Shown here one piece after another: positions 1 to 6,837 of a stretch of 6,837 nt of DNA. The notes under the pieces were generated by a model. That model was not told the origin of the DNA, ran no database searches, and saw only the letters and a program-made list of their open reading frames with translations. Each line of letters starts with the position of its first letter. Positions within the stretch are counted from its first letter, which is position 1. The DNA lies in the NCBI GenBank assembly GCA_024404655.1, contig JAKSPR010000159.1:1-6837 (forward strand), written 5' to 3'. This stretch comes from Clostridia bacterium (GTDB lineage Bacteria > Bacillota > Clostridia > Oscillospirales > CAG-272). The translations under genes were made by a program, and so were the position numbers.

Positions 1-1
1 T

Positions 2-3000
2 CAGGTCACAGATCTGCGCGCCTACACCGAGAGCTGTGACGGTTCAGCATTGATCTGGGTCAACAGGGCTGATACCGGAAAGGCAGCCGCCTCGGCAGAG
101 ATCGAGGCTGAAATATTCTCTTCTGACAGTCACTGGTCCTGCACATCGGACGGAGAACCTCTGTCTTTTTGCAAAGACACGCTGAAAACCGATGAAAACG
201 GCCTATGCACCCTTGAAACCGGAGATGATAATCAGGCATTCCTGCTCATCAAGCACAAGAATGACACTTTGATCGTCGGTGCTCAGCTTGCAGCCGCTGC
301 CCCTTTTGATACCCTCTATACCTATCTGTATACAGACCGTTCCGTTTATTTTTCCGACGATACCATCCGATTTTGGGGTATTCTCGGCAAGAGTTATGCA
401 GGACAACAGATTCCTGATACGTTGGAACTGACGATCGGATCACAGACCCGGAGCACAACGATCCACGTTTCCGAAAACGGTACTTTTGAAGGCAGTTTTC
501 CGATTGAAGCGTGGACAGCTTACGGCATTTCCTTCTCCTTATCTGACCCGGAACGCGGCATCATTCTCTCCCGGTTTGTCCGTGTGACGCAGGAAGATAA
601 ACCCATCTACACCATGTCAGTTGCCTTTGATAAACTCTTTTATACCTATGGAGAGGACGCCACAGTCACGGTAACAACGTCTTTCTTTGACGGAACTCCG
701 GCATCCGGACTTGAAGTCATGCTTTATCCCAATCCCTACGGAGAGCAAAAGACGCTGAAAACCGGCCAAGACGGCACCGCATCCTATACATTCAGGACAG
801 GAAACCCTTTCCAGTATGAAACAGCTACCCATCACTCAATGATTTCGGTCTCAGCGGAACTGATCGGGATGGAAACCGCCTGTCTTACTGATTACAAGAG
901 CGCTCTGTATTTCCATGCCTCCGGCTGCATGCGGATCGATCAGATCTCCGGTGACTGTACGGAACTTTATTTAAATCATCTTGACACCTCTGCTTTGAAG
1001 ACCCCGGCAGATCTTTCGTATCCTGCATTCCCGGAAAACACCTATGGCGTACCCATGAATACGGAAGTCTCTGTGACCCTTTCCAAAATCGAACATATAC
1101 GGATACCCCAGAAACCGCTCTACGATGCCATCCAAAAAAAGACCGTCACCTATGACAGATGGTCAGACGAAACAACGCTCATCTTTCAGAAAAACATGGC
1201 GGTGACAGACGGTAAACTGATCCTTGAACATTACGACTCCAGTGACTTCAACGGCTACTATCTTTATGAAATCATCTGGCATGATCCGGTAAATGGTCAT
1301 GACTACAAACAGTCCGTCTATGCTGTGCGCCGCAGCTGGTCCGGCGGATTTGAATCGATACAATGTGAGGACATCTATGAAGTATTGTCCGACCGAGCCG
1401 TCGCAGCAGTGGGCGATACGGTCACTGCACAGGTCTTTTACGGCGGTCAGCCTGACGGAGATATTACGATACTTTCGGTCCATTACAAGGGCTCAAAAGG
1501 CCGCTGTGAGGTCATACCGGCGGGTTCCTTGTCATTTGTTTTTGATGAGGACTGTATCCTCGGTACACAAGTCGATGCCACTGTTTTTGTGAACGGTGAA
1601 TATCAGGTTCTGAATCCTCTCGGTATTGGATATGATTATAATAAGCAGAATATACTGGATGTGACGATTTTCCCCGATAAGGATTCCTACAAACCGGGAG
1701 AAACGGCAGAATTCACGGTTCGTGCTCCCGGCGCTGCCGGAGGAAGCGTGCTTGTTAGCATTGTTGACGAAGCCTGTTTTGCACTTGGTGATCAGAATGC
1801 AGATCCATTGAATTCGTACTTTTCCTCCATTTCAGCATGGTATTACGGCTATACAAAATATGTAAACCGCGGCCGCACGTTCTCTCTCTTCCCGGAAAAT
1901 CAGAGGTGGTATTATTTCAATGATGTTTACGGCGCAGCTATTGACGAAGTCGAGGAAAGTGTCATGGAAGCTCCCATGAAAGATGCCGCAGCTCCTGCTG
2001 CCGGAAACGGCGGAAGTGATGTTTATATCCGTAAAGCCTTTGCGGATAATCCTTATTTTGCGTCAGTTCCCCTTGACGAAAACGGTTGTGCTGTGGTTTC
2101 CATGCAAATCCCTGACAACATCACAACCTGGCGTGTTACAGCTTGTGCGACCAACAATACAACAAGTGACCTTCTGTCCGAGGCGAAGCTCGGTTCAGCC
2201 GTCTCCGATACGGTCTGCACACTTCCCTTTTTCCTGAATGTTTCTGCCTGCGATCTATATCTGACAGATGACGATGTATCGGTCGGCACAAGAGCAGCCG
2301 GAACGGTTCTCGGAGAGATTCAGAACGATGAAATGACCTATAAGGCAGTGCTTTCCGATGAATCCGGGAAGTCCATTTTTGAGCAGACGATCACGGCATC
2401 CGTAAACGGATACGGATGGTTCCATTTCGGCCAGCTCCCCATTGGTGATTATTCCGTCACGATCACAGGTGAATGTACCGATGATTCCGGCAATCGTTAT
2501 ACTGACGGTGTAGAGGTGAAATTCTCCGTTTCCGAGACCGCTTTCATTATGCCTGTGCGCAGGACGATTACCCCCGCAGAGCTTTCCTCTCTGCACATCA
2601 GCAGTTATCCCCTGACCCTGACCTTCCACGATGACAGCTACGATCTGCTGTTTACTGTGATGAATCGTCTCTGGTGTATGGGTTCTGCCCGTTACGATAT
2701 GGCTGCTGCCAACTACGCTGCGGTTATGGCTTACCGTAGCTTTTCCGGCGATGAAAATGCCTGGTGGTACCCGAAAGAACCTGCTGAGCAGAACCGCGCA
2801 GCAGTGAACAGTTATTACGGTTTCATTCCGGAACTGGAGTGGGCAGAAGGCGATCCCGAACTGACGGCACGGATCCTTGCCTGTGTTCCAGATTTTCTGA
2901 CAAACGAGAAAAAAGCATCCCTTATCCCCTTCTATCGGGATCTGATCGCATCGGGATGCTCCGATGAAATCCAGCTGTGCGCCGCTTATCTCGGTCTTGC

Positions 3001-4003
3001 CGCCTGCGGTGAACCGGTTCTTTCCGAGCTTTATGCACTGGCTGCCGGTGCTGGCTCCTATCCCGTGGAAGCAAAGCTCTATCTCATAACGGCATTTGAG
3101 GTGATCGGTGATCAGAATGCCGCACAGGCGGCCTGGGAGGCCCTCTGGGAGCAGGAAGGCGGTACTGATGAGAATCTGTACTACCTCGACGGAATAACGA
3201 CGGAAGAGCGTATACAGCGCACAGCGCTCGGCCTGATGGCGGCAGTCCGCATTGACCCCGATCATACGGGCGGCATGGTCCGCTATCTGCTCACCCACAC
3301 CTCTGCCGTCGATACCCATGCGCTGGAGTTTGCCGCTTATGTGACCCACTTCACACCGGCTGAACCAAAGGATACAGTGTTTACCTATTCCTTTGAAGGA
3401 GATGCCGAAGTGTCCACGATCACACTTCGTGCCGGTGAACACCATACCATTTATCTGACAAAGCCCGAATTTGAAGCTCTTCAGATCGGCAATTGTGACG
3501 ATTCTCTTCGCATTACCGCTTCCTACGGCGGAACGGCAGAAGAGGCACTGACAGATGCAAGTCCCTCGAAAAATCTGAAACTCAGCAAGAAGATCACTCC
3601 ATATGATGAGAAGAACGGTATCTATCTTGTCACGATCTCCTATCATGGTGAAACGGACCGCGACTACGTCAACTTTACTGTTTCCGACTGTATTCCTTCC
3701 GGCGCACGATTTGTCTCCGAGTATTACAGAGACTATTCCATGAACGGTTATCTCTGGCATAAGGGCGGACAGATGATGAGCGGATGCATTCATGCATGCC
3801 GTCCCTGGTCAGGAAAAGACTTTGTTCTCTCAGAAGCTCAGCCCTATTCCTTTGACGGCGAACTTTCCTATCTTATCCGCGGTGCGGTAAGCGGTACCTT
3901 CTTCTTTGAGGGTGCAAACGCAATCAGCCGGGAGACGGGAACCTACGCACAAACCGAATGCTTCGTCATTGAAATCGGCGAAGACGGATGGAAGATAAAC
4001 TGA
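2..4003 (+). CDS. Alpha-2-macroglobulin family protein, thioester-less, 5' partial
   Basis: The frame is open to the left edge. The TTG at 50 is not the start, because the upstream codons read QVTDLRAYTES, a conserved A2M stretch. Seen, in residues counted from nt 2: an MG2-like strand with YTDRSVYFSDD at about 108-118; a second macroglobulin domain with DKDSYKPGE and then SIVDEACFAL (about 559-595); an acidic then Ala-rich bait-like linker (645-673); the A2M core, YIRKAFADNPYF followed by IPDNITTWRVTA (about 675-714); a helical thioester-type domain (about 876-1117); and a C-terminal beta domain with LSYLIRGAVSGTFFFEG (about 1288-1304). Family members trap proteases outside the cytoplasm after bait cleavage. 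The thioester site (Cys892) reads C-M-G-S rather than C-x-E-Q, and I see no other C-x-E-Q, so covalent trapping is unlikely. The helical domain is about 240 residues, shorter than the usual roughly 300. Signal peptide or lipobox would lie off the window. The family call is firm; the physiological role is not. Confidence 0.9.
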   Translation, partial: QVTDLRAYTESCDGSALIWVNRADTGKAAASAEIEAEIFSSDSHWSCTSDGEPLSFCKDTLKTDENGLCTLETGDDNQAFLLIKHKNDTLIVGAQLAAAAPFDTLYTYLYTDRSVYFSDDTIRFWGILGKSYAGQQIPDTLELTIGSQTRSTTIHVSENGTFEGSFPIEAWTAYGISFSLSDPERGIILSRFVRVTQEDKPIYTMSVAFDKLFYTYGEDATVTVTTSFFDGTPASGLEVMLYPNPYGEQKTLKTGQDGTASYTFRTGNPFQYETATHHSMISVSAELIGMETACLTDYKSALYFHASGCMRIDQISGDCTELYLNHLDTSALKTPADLSYPAFPENTYGVPMNTEVSVTLSKIEHIRIPQKPLYDAIQKKTVTYDRWSDETTLIFQKNMAVTDGKLILEHYDSSDFNGYYLYEIIWHDPVNGHDYKQSVYAVRRSWSGGFESIQCEDIYEVLSDRAVAAVGDTVTAQVFYGGQPDGDITILSVHYKGSKGRCEVIPAGSLSFVFDEDCILGTQVDATVFVNGEYQVLNPLGIGYDYNKQNILDVTIFPDKDSYKPGETAEFTVRAPGAAGGSVLVSIVDEACFALGDQNADPLNSYFSSISAWYYGYTKYVNRGRTFSLFPENQRWYYFNDVYGAAIDEVEESVMEAPMKDAAAPAAGNGGSDVYIRKAFADNPYFASVPLDENGCAVVSMQIPDNITTWRVTACATNNTTSDLLSEAKLGSAVSDTVCTLPFFLNVSACDLYLTDDDVSVGTRAAGTVLGEIQNDEMTYKAVLSDESGKSIFEQTITASVNGYGWFHFGQLPIGDYSVTITGECTDDSGNRYTDGVEVKFSVSETAFIMPVRRTITPAELSSLHISSYPLTLTFHDDSYDLLFTVMNRLWCMGSARYDMAAANYAAVMAYRSFSGDENAWWYPKEPAEQNRAAVNSYYGFIPELEWAEGDPELTARILACVPDFLTNEKKASLIPFYRDLIASGCSDEIQLCAAYLGLAACGEPVLSELYALAAGAGSYPVEAKLYLITAFEVIGDQNAAQAAWEALWEQEGGTDENLYYLDGITTEERIQRTALGLMAAVRIDPDHTGGMVRYLLTHTSAVDTHALEFAAYVTHFTPAEPKDTVFTYSFEGDAEVSTITLRAGEHHTIYLTKPEFEALQIGNCDDSLRITASYGGTAEEALTDASPSKNLKLSKKITPYDEKNGIYLVTISYHGETDRDYVNFTVSDCIPSGARFVSEYYRDYSMNGYLWHKGGQMMSGCIHACRPWSGKDFVLSEAQPYSFDGELSYLIRGAVSGTFFFEGANAISRETGTYAQTECFVIEIGEDGWKIN
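1934..2020 (+). other. Bait-like linker of the A2M protein
   Basis: This stretch encodes an acidic segment (IDEVEESVMEAPMKD) followed by an Ala/Pro/Gly-rich run, just before the YIRKAFADNPYF core motif. In A2M proteins the protease-sensitive bait region lies at this point. The position and low complexity are seen in the sequence; function as a protease bait is inference. Confidence 0.5.
2675..2686 (+). other. Degenerate A2M thioester site (C-M-G-S)
   Basis: The codons TGT ATG GGT TCT encode C-M-G-S where A2M thioester domains carry C-x-E-Q. The setting supports the alignment: LLFTVMNRLW precedes it, where the family has a helix ending in YPxG, and a long Ala-rich helix follows. The Cys is kept, but Glu and Gln are replaced by Gly and Ser, so the Cys-Gln thioester cannot form. 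Thioester-less bacterial A2M proteins are known (the YfaS/MagD type), so loss does not by itself mean a dead gene. Confidence 0.7.
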
Positions 4004-4015
4004 TCCATCCATAGC

Positions 4016-4055
4016 AAAAAGAAGTCCGCACATCAGCGCGGACTTCTTCTTTTTG
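4016..4055. terminator. Bidirectional intrinsic terminator
   Basis: A perfect 11-bp stem pairs AAGAAGTCCGC (4019-4029) with GCGGACTTCTT (4038-4048) around an 8-nt loop. On the + strand it is followed by CTTTTT (4049-4054). On the - strand the A-run at 4016-4020 reads as TTTTT. It starts 12 bp after the A2M stop codon and ends 9 bp before the stop codon of the convergent SLH gene, so it can end transcripts from both sides. Confidence 0.9.
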
Positions 4056-4063
4056 TCTTTCTG

Positions 4064-5899
4064 TTATTTTGGAGTGACCATCTGTGTTACAACATCTGTT
4101 GTTACTTTCTTGCCGTCAGCATCAAAGACCTCACAGTAGTACTGGTAGGTATTGCGATCGTTCTGAAAATCTTTAACAGTGACAGTCTCGATGTATTTCG
4201 GCTCGTCGGTATATTTTGCATTCGGATGCATTCTTGACCAGCCAGTCCATGTTCTGGTTTTGTAATCGTAGACACGATAGTACCAGACCCAACAGTACTC
4301 ACCTCTGCCGCCCTTCACTTCAACTTCCATATCATAAGACTGGTAGTTCTTTGTGGTAAAATCTTCGGGCTGCTTCACCAGGACAAGCGGATCTGTCGGA
4401 TCGATTATCCGGGCACTATCGGAATATATCGTATCACCGTCAGCATCGGTGATCTTGCAACGGTACGATGTTTCATAACCAAGTGTTTTGGGAGTGATAA
4501 CAAAGTGAGAGCTTATAAAGTTATAGGAACGCCATACACCCTCGGAATCCTTTTTGTAATACCATTCATAACGATACGGCTTCGTACCACCGGATACTGT
4601 AACGTCAAAAAATGCAGTACTGCTGTAAGCGGTACAGATATCCCAGGGTTGAGATGTAATAACAAGAGGATCCTTTTTGAGAATACTGACCGTGTTGGTG
4701 GTCACTTTGTTCCCTGCAGCATCCACGATTTCACAACGGTACTTCATACCGGTATCCTTGGAAACAGTCAGCTTGCTCGTACGCTCACTGTTCATATAAC
4801 TCCATCGGAAACCGTCATTGCTTGTCTCGTACCACAGATAGGAATATGGTGCCTTGCCTCCGGAAACTGTCACGGAGAAGGTTACCGAACTGCCTGTCTT
4901 GAGTAAAGCATCCTGCGGCTGTGATGTGATAGTCAAAGCAGACGTTTTCTCTTTGAGCACAAAAGCAGATGATGCAGCCTGACTGCCAAGAGAGTCCGTT
5001 ACAACGCAGCGATACTGATATTTATTCTCAATATCGCCTGCTGTGACGGTCATACCATTTGACGACTTCAGACCGCTTGTCGACTGACCGACATTTTTCC
5101 ATTCCGTGTATGTTCTGCCGCCGTTTGTGCTGTAGCGGCTCTGCCACTGGAAGGTATACGGAGACAGACCGCCTACGCCTTCCGCCTGCATGGATATTTT
5201 ATCACCGACAGAAACAGTAAATTCCGTTGTCCCGCATCTCACAGAAAGACGTCCTACCGTCCCTACTCCGGGCATGTCGAACTTAATTCGGTTTTCTGCA
5301 TACATCATGCGGGTCAGGATCGCTGCGACCTCGCAGCGCATGATAGTGGATTCCGGTCTGCAGCTGTGCTGCTCATCCGATCCCTGGAGAATACCAGCCC
5401 GATACAGTTTGTAAATTGCTGCGGCCTGCGGATGGTTCATAGAAACATCCGGGATCGAACCGTCCGGGATCTTATTGATGATAGGCAGTGCACTGTCCGG
5501 CAGTGCCTTGGCAAAAATCTCCATGTAACCGGCGCGGGTCACGTTTTCGGTCAGATTGTAATCCTTTGTGATGATGCCGTTCTTTTTGCAGTAGTCAAGA
5601 TACGGCTGATACCACGGAGTACCGTTCATTAAAGACATTGCGCCTGTTGTATACTTTTCATGCATACAGGCGGCAAGCTTGATTGCCTCGACGTACGTCA
5701 GGTTTGCCATGGGATCAAAAACAGTTTCGCTTCTGCCGCTGATCAGACCGTCTTCATACGCGGTCTTGACGGCATCATAGAACCAGTCACCTTTTTTCAC
5801 ATCCGTGAAAATCATATTTCCGCCTGCAAATACGGTCATCGAAAATACAGAAAGACAGATCGCAATGCAGAGCAAAAGGCCGGAAATTCTTCTTTTCAT
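4064..5899 (-). CDS. SLH-anchored surface protein with four Ig-like domains
   Basis: A complete 611-residue secreted protein. The start is the ATG at 5899, with AGGAGGG 7 nt upstream and a good Sec signal peptide (MKRR, hydrophobic core, probable cut after VFA at residue 25). Three SLH modules follow (about 29-80, 94-140, 142-200); such modules bind secondary cell-wall polymer. Their TRAE motifs are altered to TYVE (68-71), TRAG (121-124) and MRCE (187-190). Four Ig-like domains follow (about 216-316, 320-408, 411-500, 504-610). Each has a core Trp (252, 356, 446, 539) and an F-strand Y-x-C Cys (298, 389, 481, 589). No enzyme domain, lipobox or LPXTG sorting signal is seen. It lies 26 bp downstream of another Ig-repeat gene on the same strand, so the two are probably co-transcribed. 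Display, adhesion or structural roles are inference. The architecture is firm and the ligand unknown. Confidence 0.9.
   Translation of the reverse strand: MKRRISGLLLCIAICLSVFSMTVFAGGNMIFTDVKKGDWFYDAVKTAYEDGLISGRSETVFDPMANLTYVEAIKLAACMHEKYTTGAMSLMNGTPWYQPYLDYCKKNGIITKDYNLTENVTRAGYMEIFAKALPDSALPIINKIPDGSIPDVSMNHPQAAAIYKLYRAGILQGSDEQHSCRPESTIMRCEVAAILTRMMYAENRIKFDMPGVGTVGRLSVRCGTTEFTVSVGDKISMQAEGVGGLSPYTFQWQSRYSTNGGRTYTEWKNVGQSTSGLKSSNGMTVTAGDIENKYQYRCVVTDSLGSQAASSAFVLKEKTSALTITSQPQDALLKTGSSVTFSVTVSGGKAPYSYLWYETSNDGFRWSYMNSERTSKLTVSKDTGMKYRCEIVDAAGNKVTTNTVSILKKDPLVITSQPWDICTAYSSTAFFDVTVSGGTKPYRYEWYYKKDSEGVWRSYNFISSHFVITPKTLGYETSYRCKITDADGDTIYSDSARIIDPTDPLVLVKQPEDFTTKNYQSYDMEVEVKGGRGEYCWVWYYRVYDYKTRTWTGWSRMHPNAKYTDEPKYIETVTVKDFQNDRNTYQYYCEVFDADGKKVTTDVVTQMVTPK
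4676..5254 (-). repeat. Ig-like A-B domain pair, copy 1
   Basis: These are the first two Ig-like domains of the SLH protein. Domain A (4952-5254) is the long type, with YTFQWQSRYSTNGG, YTEWKNVG and YQYRCVVTDS. Domain B (4676-4942) opens with LTITSQPQD and carries NDGFRW (4802-4819), then TSKLTVS and KYRCEIVDAAG. The same types in the same order occur in the upstream gene, which points to duplication. The domain types are seen in the translation; the duplication is inferred. Confidence 0.75.
5300..5815 (-). other. Triple SLH cell-wall anchoring region
   Basis: This encodes residues 29-200. Module 1 is clear: FTDVKKGDWFYDAVKTAYEDGLI followed by a Phe-Asp-Pro turn. Module 2 has WYQPYLDYCKKNGII and VTRAGYMEIFAKAL. 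Module 3 has IPDVSMNHPQAAAIYKLYRAGILQGS and ends MRCEVAAILTRMM. Three SLH modules in a row is the usual number for a functional anchor. The variant TRAE motifs leave the strength of wall binding open. Confidence 0.85.
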
Positions 5900-5906
5900 T
5901 CAGTTT

Positions 5907-5913
5907 CCCTCCT
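5907..5913 (-). promoter_or_regulatory. Ribosome binding site of the SLH/Ig gene
   Basis: The minus strand reads AGGAGGG, then 7 nt, then the ATG at 5899. It fixes the start that yields the signal peptide. It lies in the 26-bp gap after the upstream stop codon. That gap has no room for a promoter or terminator, which supports co-transcription. Confidence 0.9.
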
Positions 5914-5925
5914 GTTTCTTTTGTA

Positions 5926-6837
5926 TTATTTCATCGTAACATAAACTGTATTGGTCGTGAGCTTATTTCCAGCACTGTCTGTAATCACACAGCGGTACTG
6001 ATAAGCGTTGTCAAATTCATAGGAATTGACGGTGATGGCAAGCGAATTTGATTTTGCGCCTGCTCCCCAGGTACCGACCTTTGTCCAGCCAGTATAATCT
6101 GCCATTCCCTGAGGTATATAACGATATTCCCACTGATAGGAATACGGCGATTTGCCTCCGGCAACAGTTACTTCGAAGATTGCGGACATACCTTTTACTG
6201 CAGCTACATTTTTCGGCTGAGATGCGATCCTCAGCGCATTCTTTACATTCAGAAACGCTGCAGGTGATGACACCGATTTTCCGGTAGCATCTGTGACAAC
6301 ACAGCTGTATTTCAGGTTCTCATAAATACCGGTTACAGTAAGCTTGGATGTCTTTTCACCGTATATATCAGTCCAGCGGAATCCGTCATTATCAGATACC
6401 CGCCAACAGTATGTGTACGGTTCCAGTCCGCCGGTGACATTTACAGTGAATGTTGTTGTTTCACCGTAGGATACATTCTTATCTATTGGCTGAATATCAA
6501 CCGTAAGCGGGGCATACTTACCAATCATACTCACAGTAGAGGAATAAACTACAGCGCCGGTTGCATCAGTGATCTTGCAGCGGTACTGGTAAAATTCCGA
6601 AAACGTCGAGTCTTTCGCATAAAAGTACATCGAAGAAGTATTTCCTCCGATATGCAGGCCGTCAACATTCATCCAGTCTGTATATCTGCCGCGCCCGTTC
6701 GGAGTGTAACGACACTGCCACTGATAGGTATATGGTGCTTTGCCGCGAACTGCCTCCATCGTCAGCTTAACCTTGTCACCGGGAGCCGCTGTTACATCGG
6801 ATAAGCGGTATTTGCATCCAAGATCGGAGGGGATTTC
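5926..6837 (-). CDS. Ig-like repeat surface protein, 5' partial (paralogue of the SLH/Ig protein)
   Basis: The last 304 residues of a protein whose N-terminus is off the right edge. The ATG at 6759 is internal: the frame stays open to 6837 and the upstream residues (YRLSDVTAAPGDKVKLT) belong to the first Ig-like domain. Three Ig-like domains are visible (about residues 7-105, 109-198, 201-302). Their core Trp residues are 40, 145 and 236 and their F-strand Cys residues 87, 179 and 283. Domain 1 is the long A type (YTYQWQCRYTPNG, YTDWMNV), domain 2 is the B type with NDGFRW, and domain 3 is A-like (YSYQWEYRY, YTGWTKVG, YQYRC). The A-B order matches the downstream SLH protein, so the missing N-terminus may also hold a signal peptide and SLH modules; that is inference. 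No sorting signal or membrane segment follows the last domain; the protein ends VYVTMK. Function is unknown beyond a likely extracellular structural or adhesive role. Confidence 0.85.
   Translation of the reverse strand, partial: EIPSDLGCKYRLSDVTAAPGDKVKLTMEAVRGKAPYTYQWQCRYTPNGRGRYTDWMNVDGLHIGGNTSSMYFYAKDSTFSEFYQYRCKITDATGAVVYSSTVSMIGKYAPLTVDIQPIDKNVSYGETTTFTVNVTGGLEPYTYCWRVSDNDGFRWTDIYGEKTSKLTVTGIYENLKYSCVVTDATGKSVSSPAAFLNVKNALRIASQPKNVAAVKGMSAIFEVTVAGGKSPYSYQWEYRYIPQGMADYTGWTKVGTWGAGAKSNSLAITVNSYEFDNAYQYRCVITDSAGNKLTTNTVYVTMK
6244..6837 (-). repeat. Ig-like A-B domain pair, copy 2
   Basis: This is the counterpart of the A-B pair in the downstream gene. Domain A occupies 6523 to the edge and domain B 6244-6513. 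Shared marks are QWQ-x-RY, YT-D/E-W-x-NV, YQYRC, NDGFRW (6373-6390), TSKLTV and VTDATG. The copies are clearly related in protein but diverged in DNA, so the duplication is not recent. Confidence 0.7.

Noticed and set aside
50..52. TTG as the start codon of the A2M gene
   Set aside because: The frame is open back to the window edge, and the upstream residues QVTDLRAYTES match the family's conserved region, so the true start is outside the window.
2255..3793. A 512-codon open frame antisense to the A2M gene
   Set aside because: It lies wholly inside a convincing A2M coding region. Its translation is rich in Cys, His and Arg and shows no recognisable domain, and there is no strong ribosome binding site. 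It is most likely a by-product of codon use in the sense gene.
4505..4906. A 133-codon + strand open frame inside the SLH/Ig gene
   Set aside because: It is fully antisense to a well-supported gene, with no family resemblance and no good ribosome binding site.
5900..5925. Possible promoter or terminator between the two Ig-repeat genes
   Set aside because: The gap is only 26 bp and holds just the ribosome binding site; no -35/-10 pair or hairpin is visible.
5660..5944. A + strand open frame covering the signal-peptide end of the SLH gene
   Set aside because: It is antisense to the signal peptide and first SLH module, which are clearly coding. Its hydrophobic end is the complement of the signal peptide and the intergenic gap.
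6757..6759. ATG as the start codon of the upstream Ig-repeat gene
   Set aside because: It falls inside the first Ig-like domain, the frame continues to the right edge, and no signal peptide follows it.

Overview
The window looks like chromosomal DNA from a Firmicute, most likely a gut-type Clostridia (Oscillospirales/Lachnospirales-like). This rests on three things: a balanced base composition by eye, a strong AGGAGGG ribosome binding site, S-layer homology (SLH) modules for anchoring to a Gram-positive wall, and the style of the Ig-like repeats (L-x-I-T-S-Q-P ... PY-x-Y-x-W ... YQYRC). No phage, transposon, tRNA, rRNA or CRISPR signal was seen. The taxonomic call is inference.

Layout: three protein genes fill almost the whole window. 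From the left edge to 4003 (+ strand) runs the C-terminal 1333 residues of a large bacterial alpha-2-macroglobulin (A2M) family protein; its N-terminus is outside the window. A 60-bp gap then carries a strong, nearly symmetrical hairpin with T-tracts on both strands, which acts as a shared terminator for two convergent units. From the right edge to 4064 (- strand) runs a two-gene unit. The upstream gene is the C-terminal part of a secreted-type Ig-repeat protein (5926 to the right edge). It is followed after 26 bp by a complete 611-residue protein with signal peptide, three SLH modules and four Ig-like domains.

How they may work together: all three products should act outside the cytoplasm. 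The SLH/Ig protein should sit on the wall and project Ig-like domains. The upstream Ig protein shares the same first two domain types in the same order, so the pair looks like a tandem paralogue set. A2M proteins usually trap proteases through a bait region and a Cys-Gln thioester. Here the family fold is clear, but the position of the thioester motif reads C-M-G-S instead of C-x-E-Q, so covalent trapping is not expected. The A2M gene is convergent with the other two and need not be co-regulated with them.

The most notable points are the thioester-less A2M, the tandem Ig-repeat proteins sharing an A-B domain pair, and degenerate TRAE motifs in all three SLH modules. I found no clear evidence of a wholly new system.
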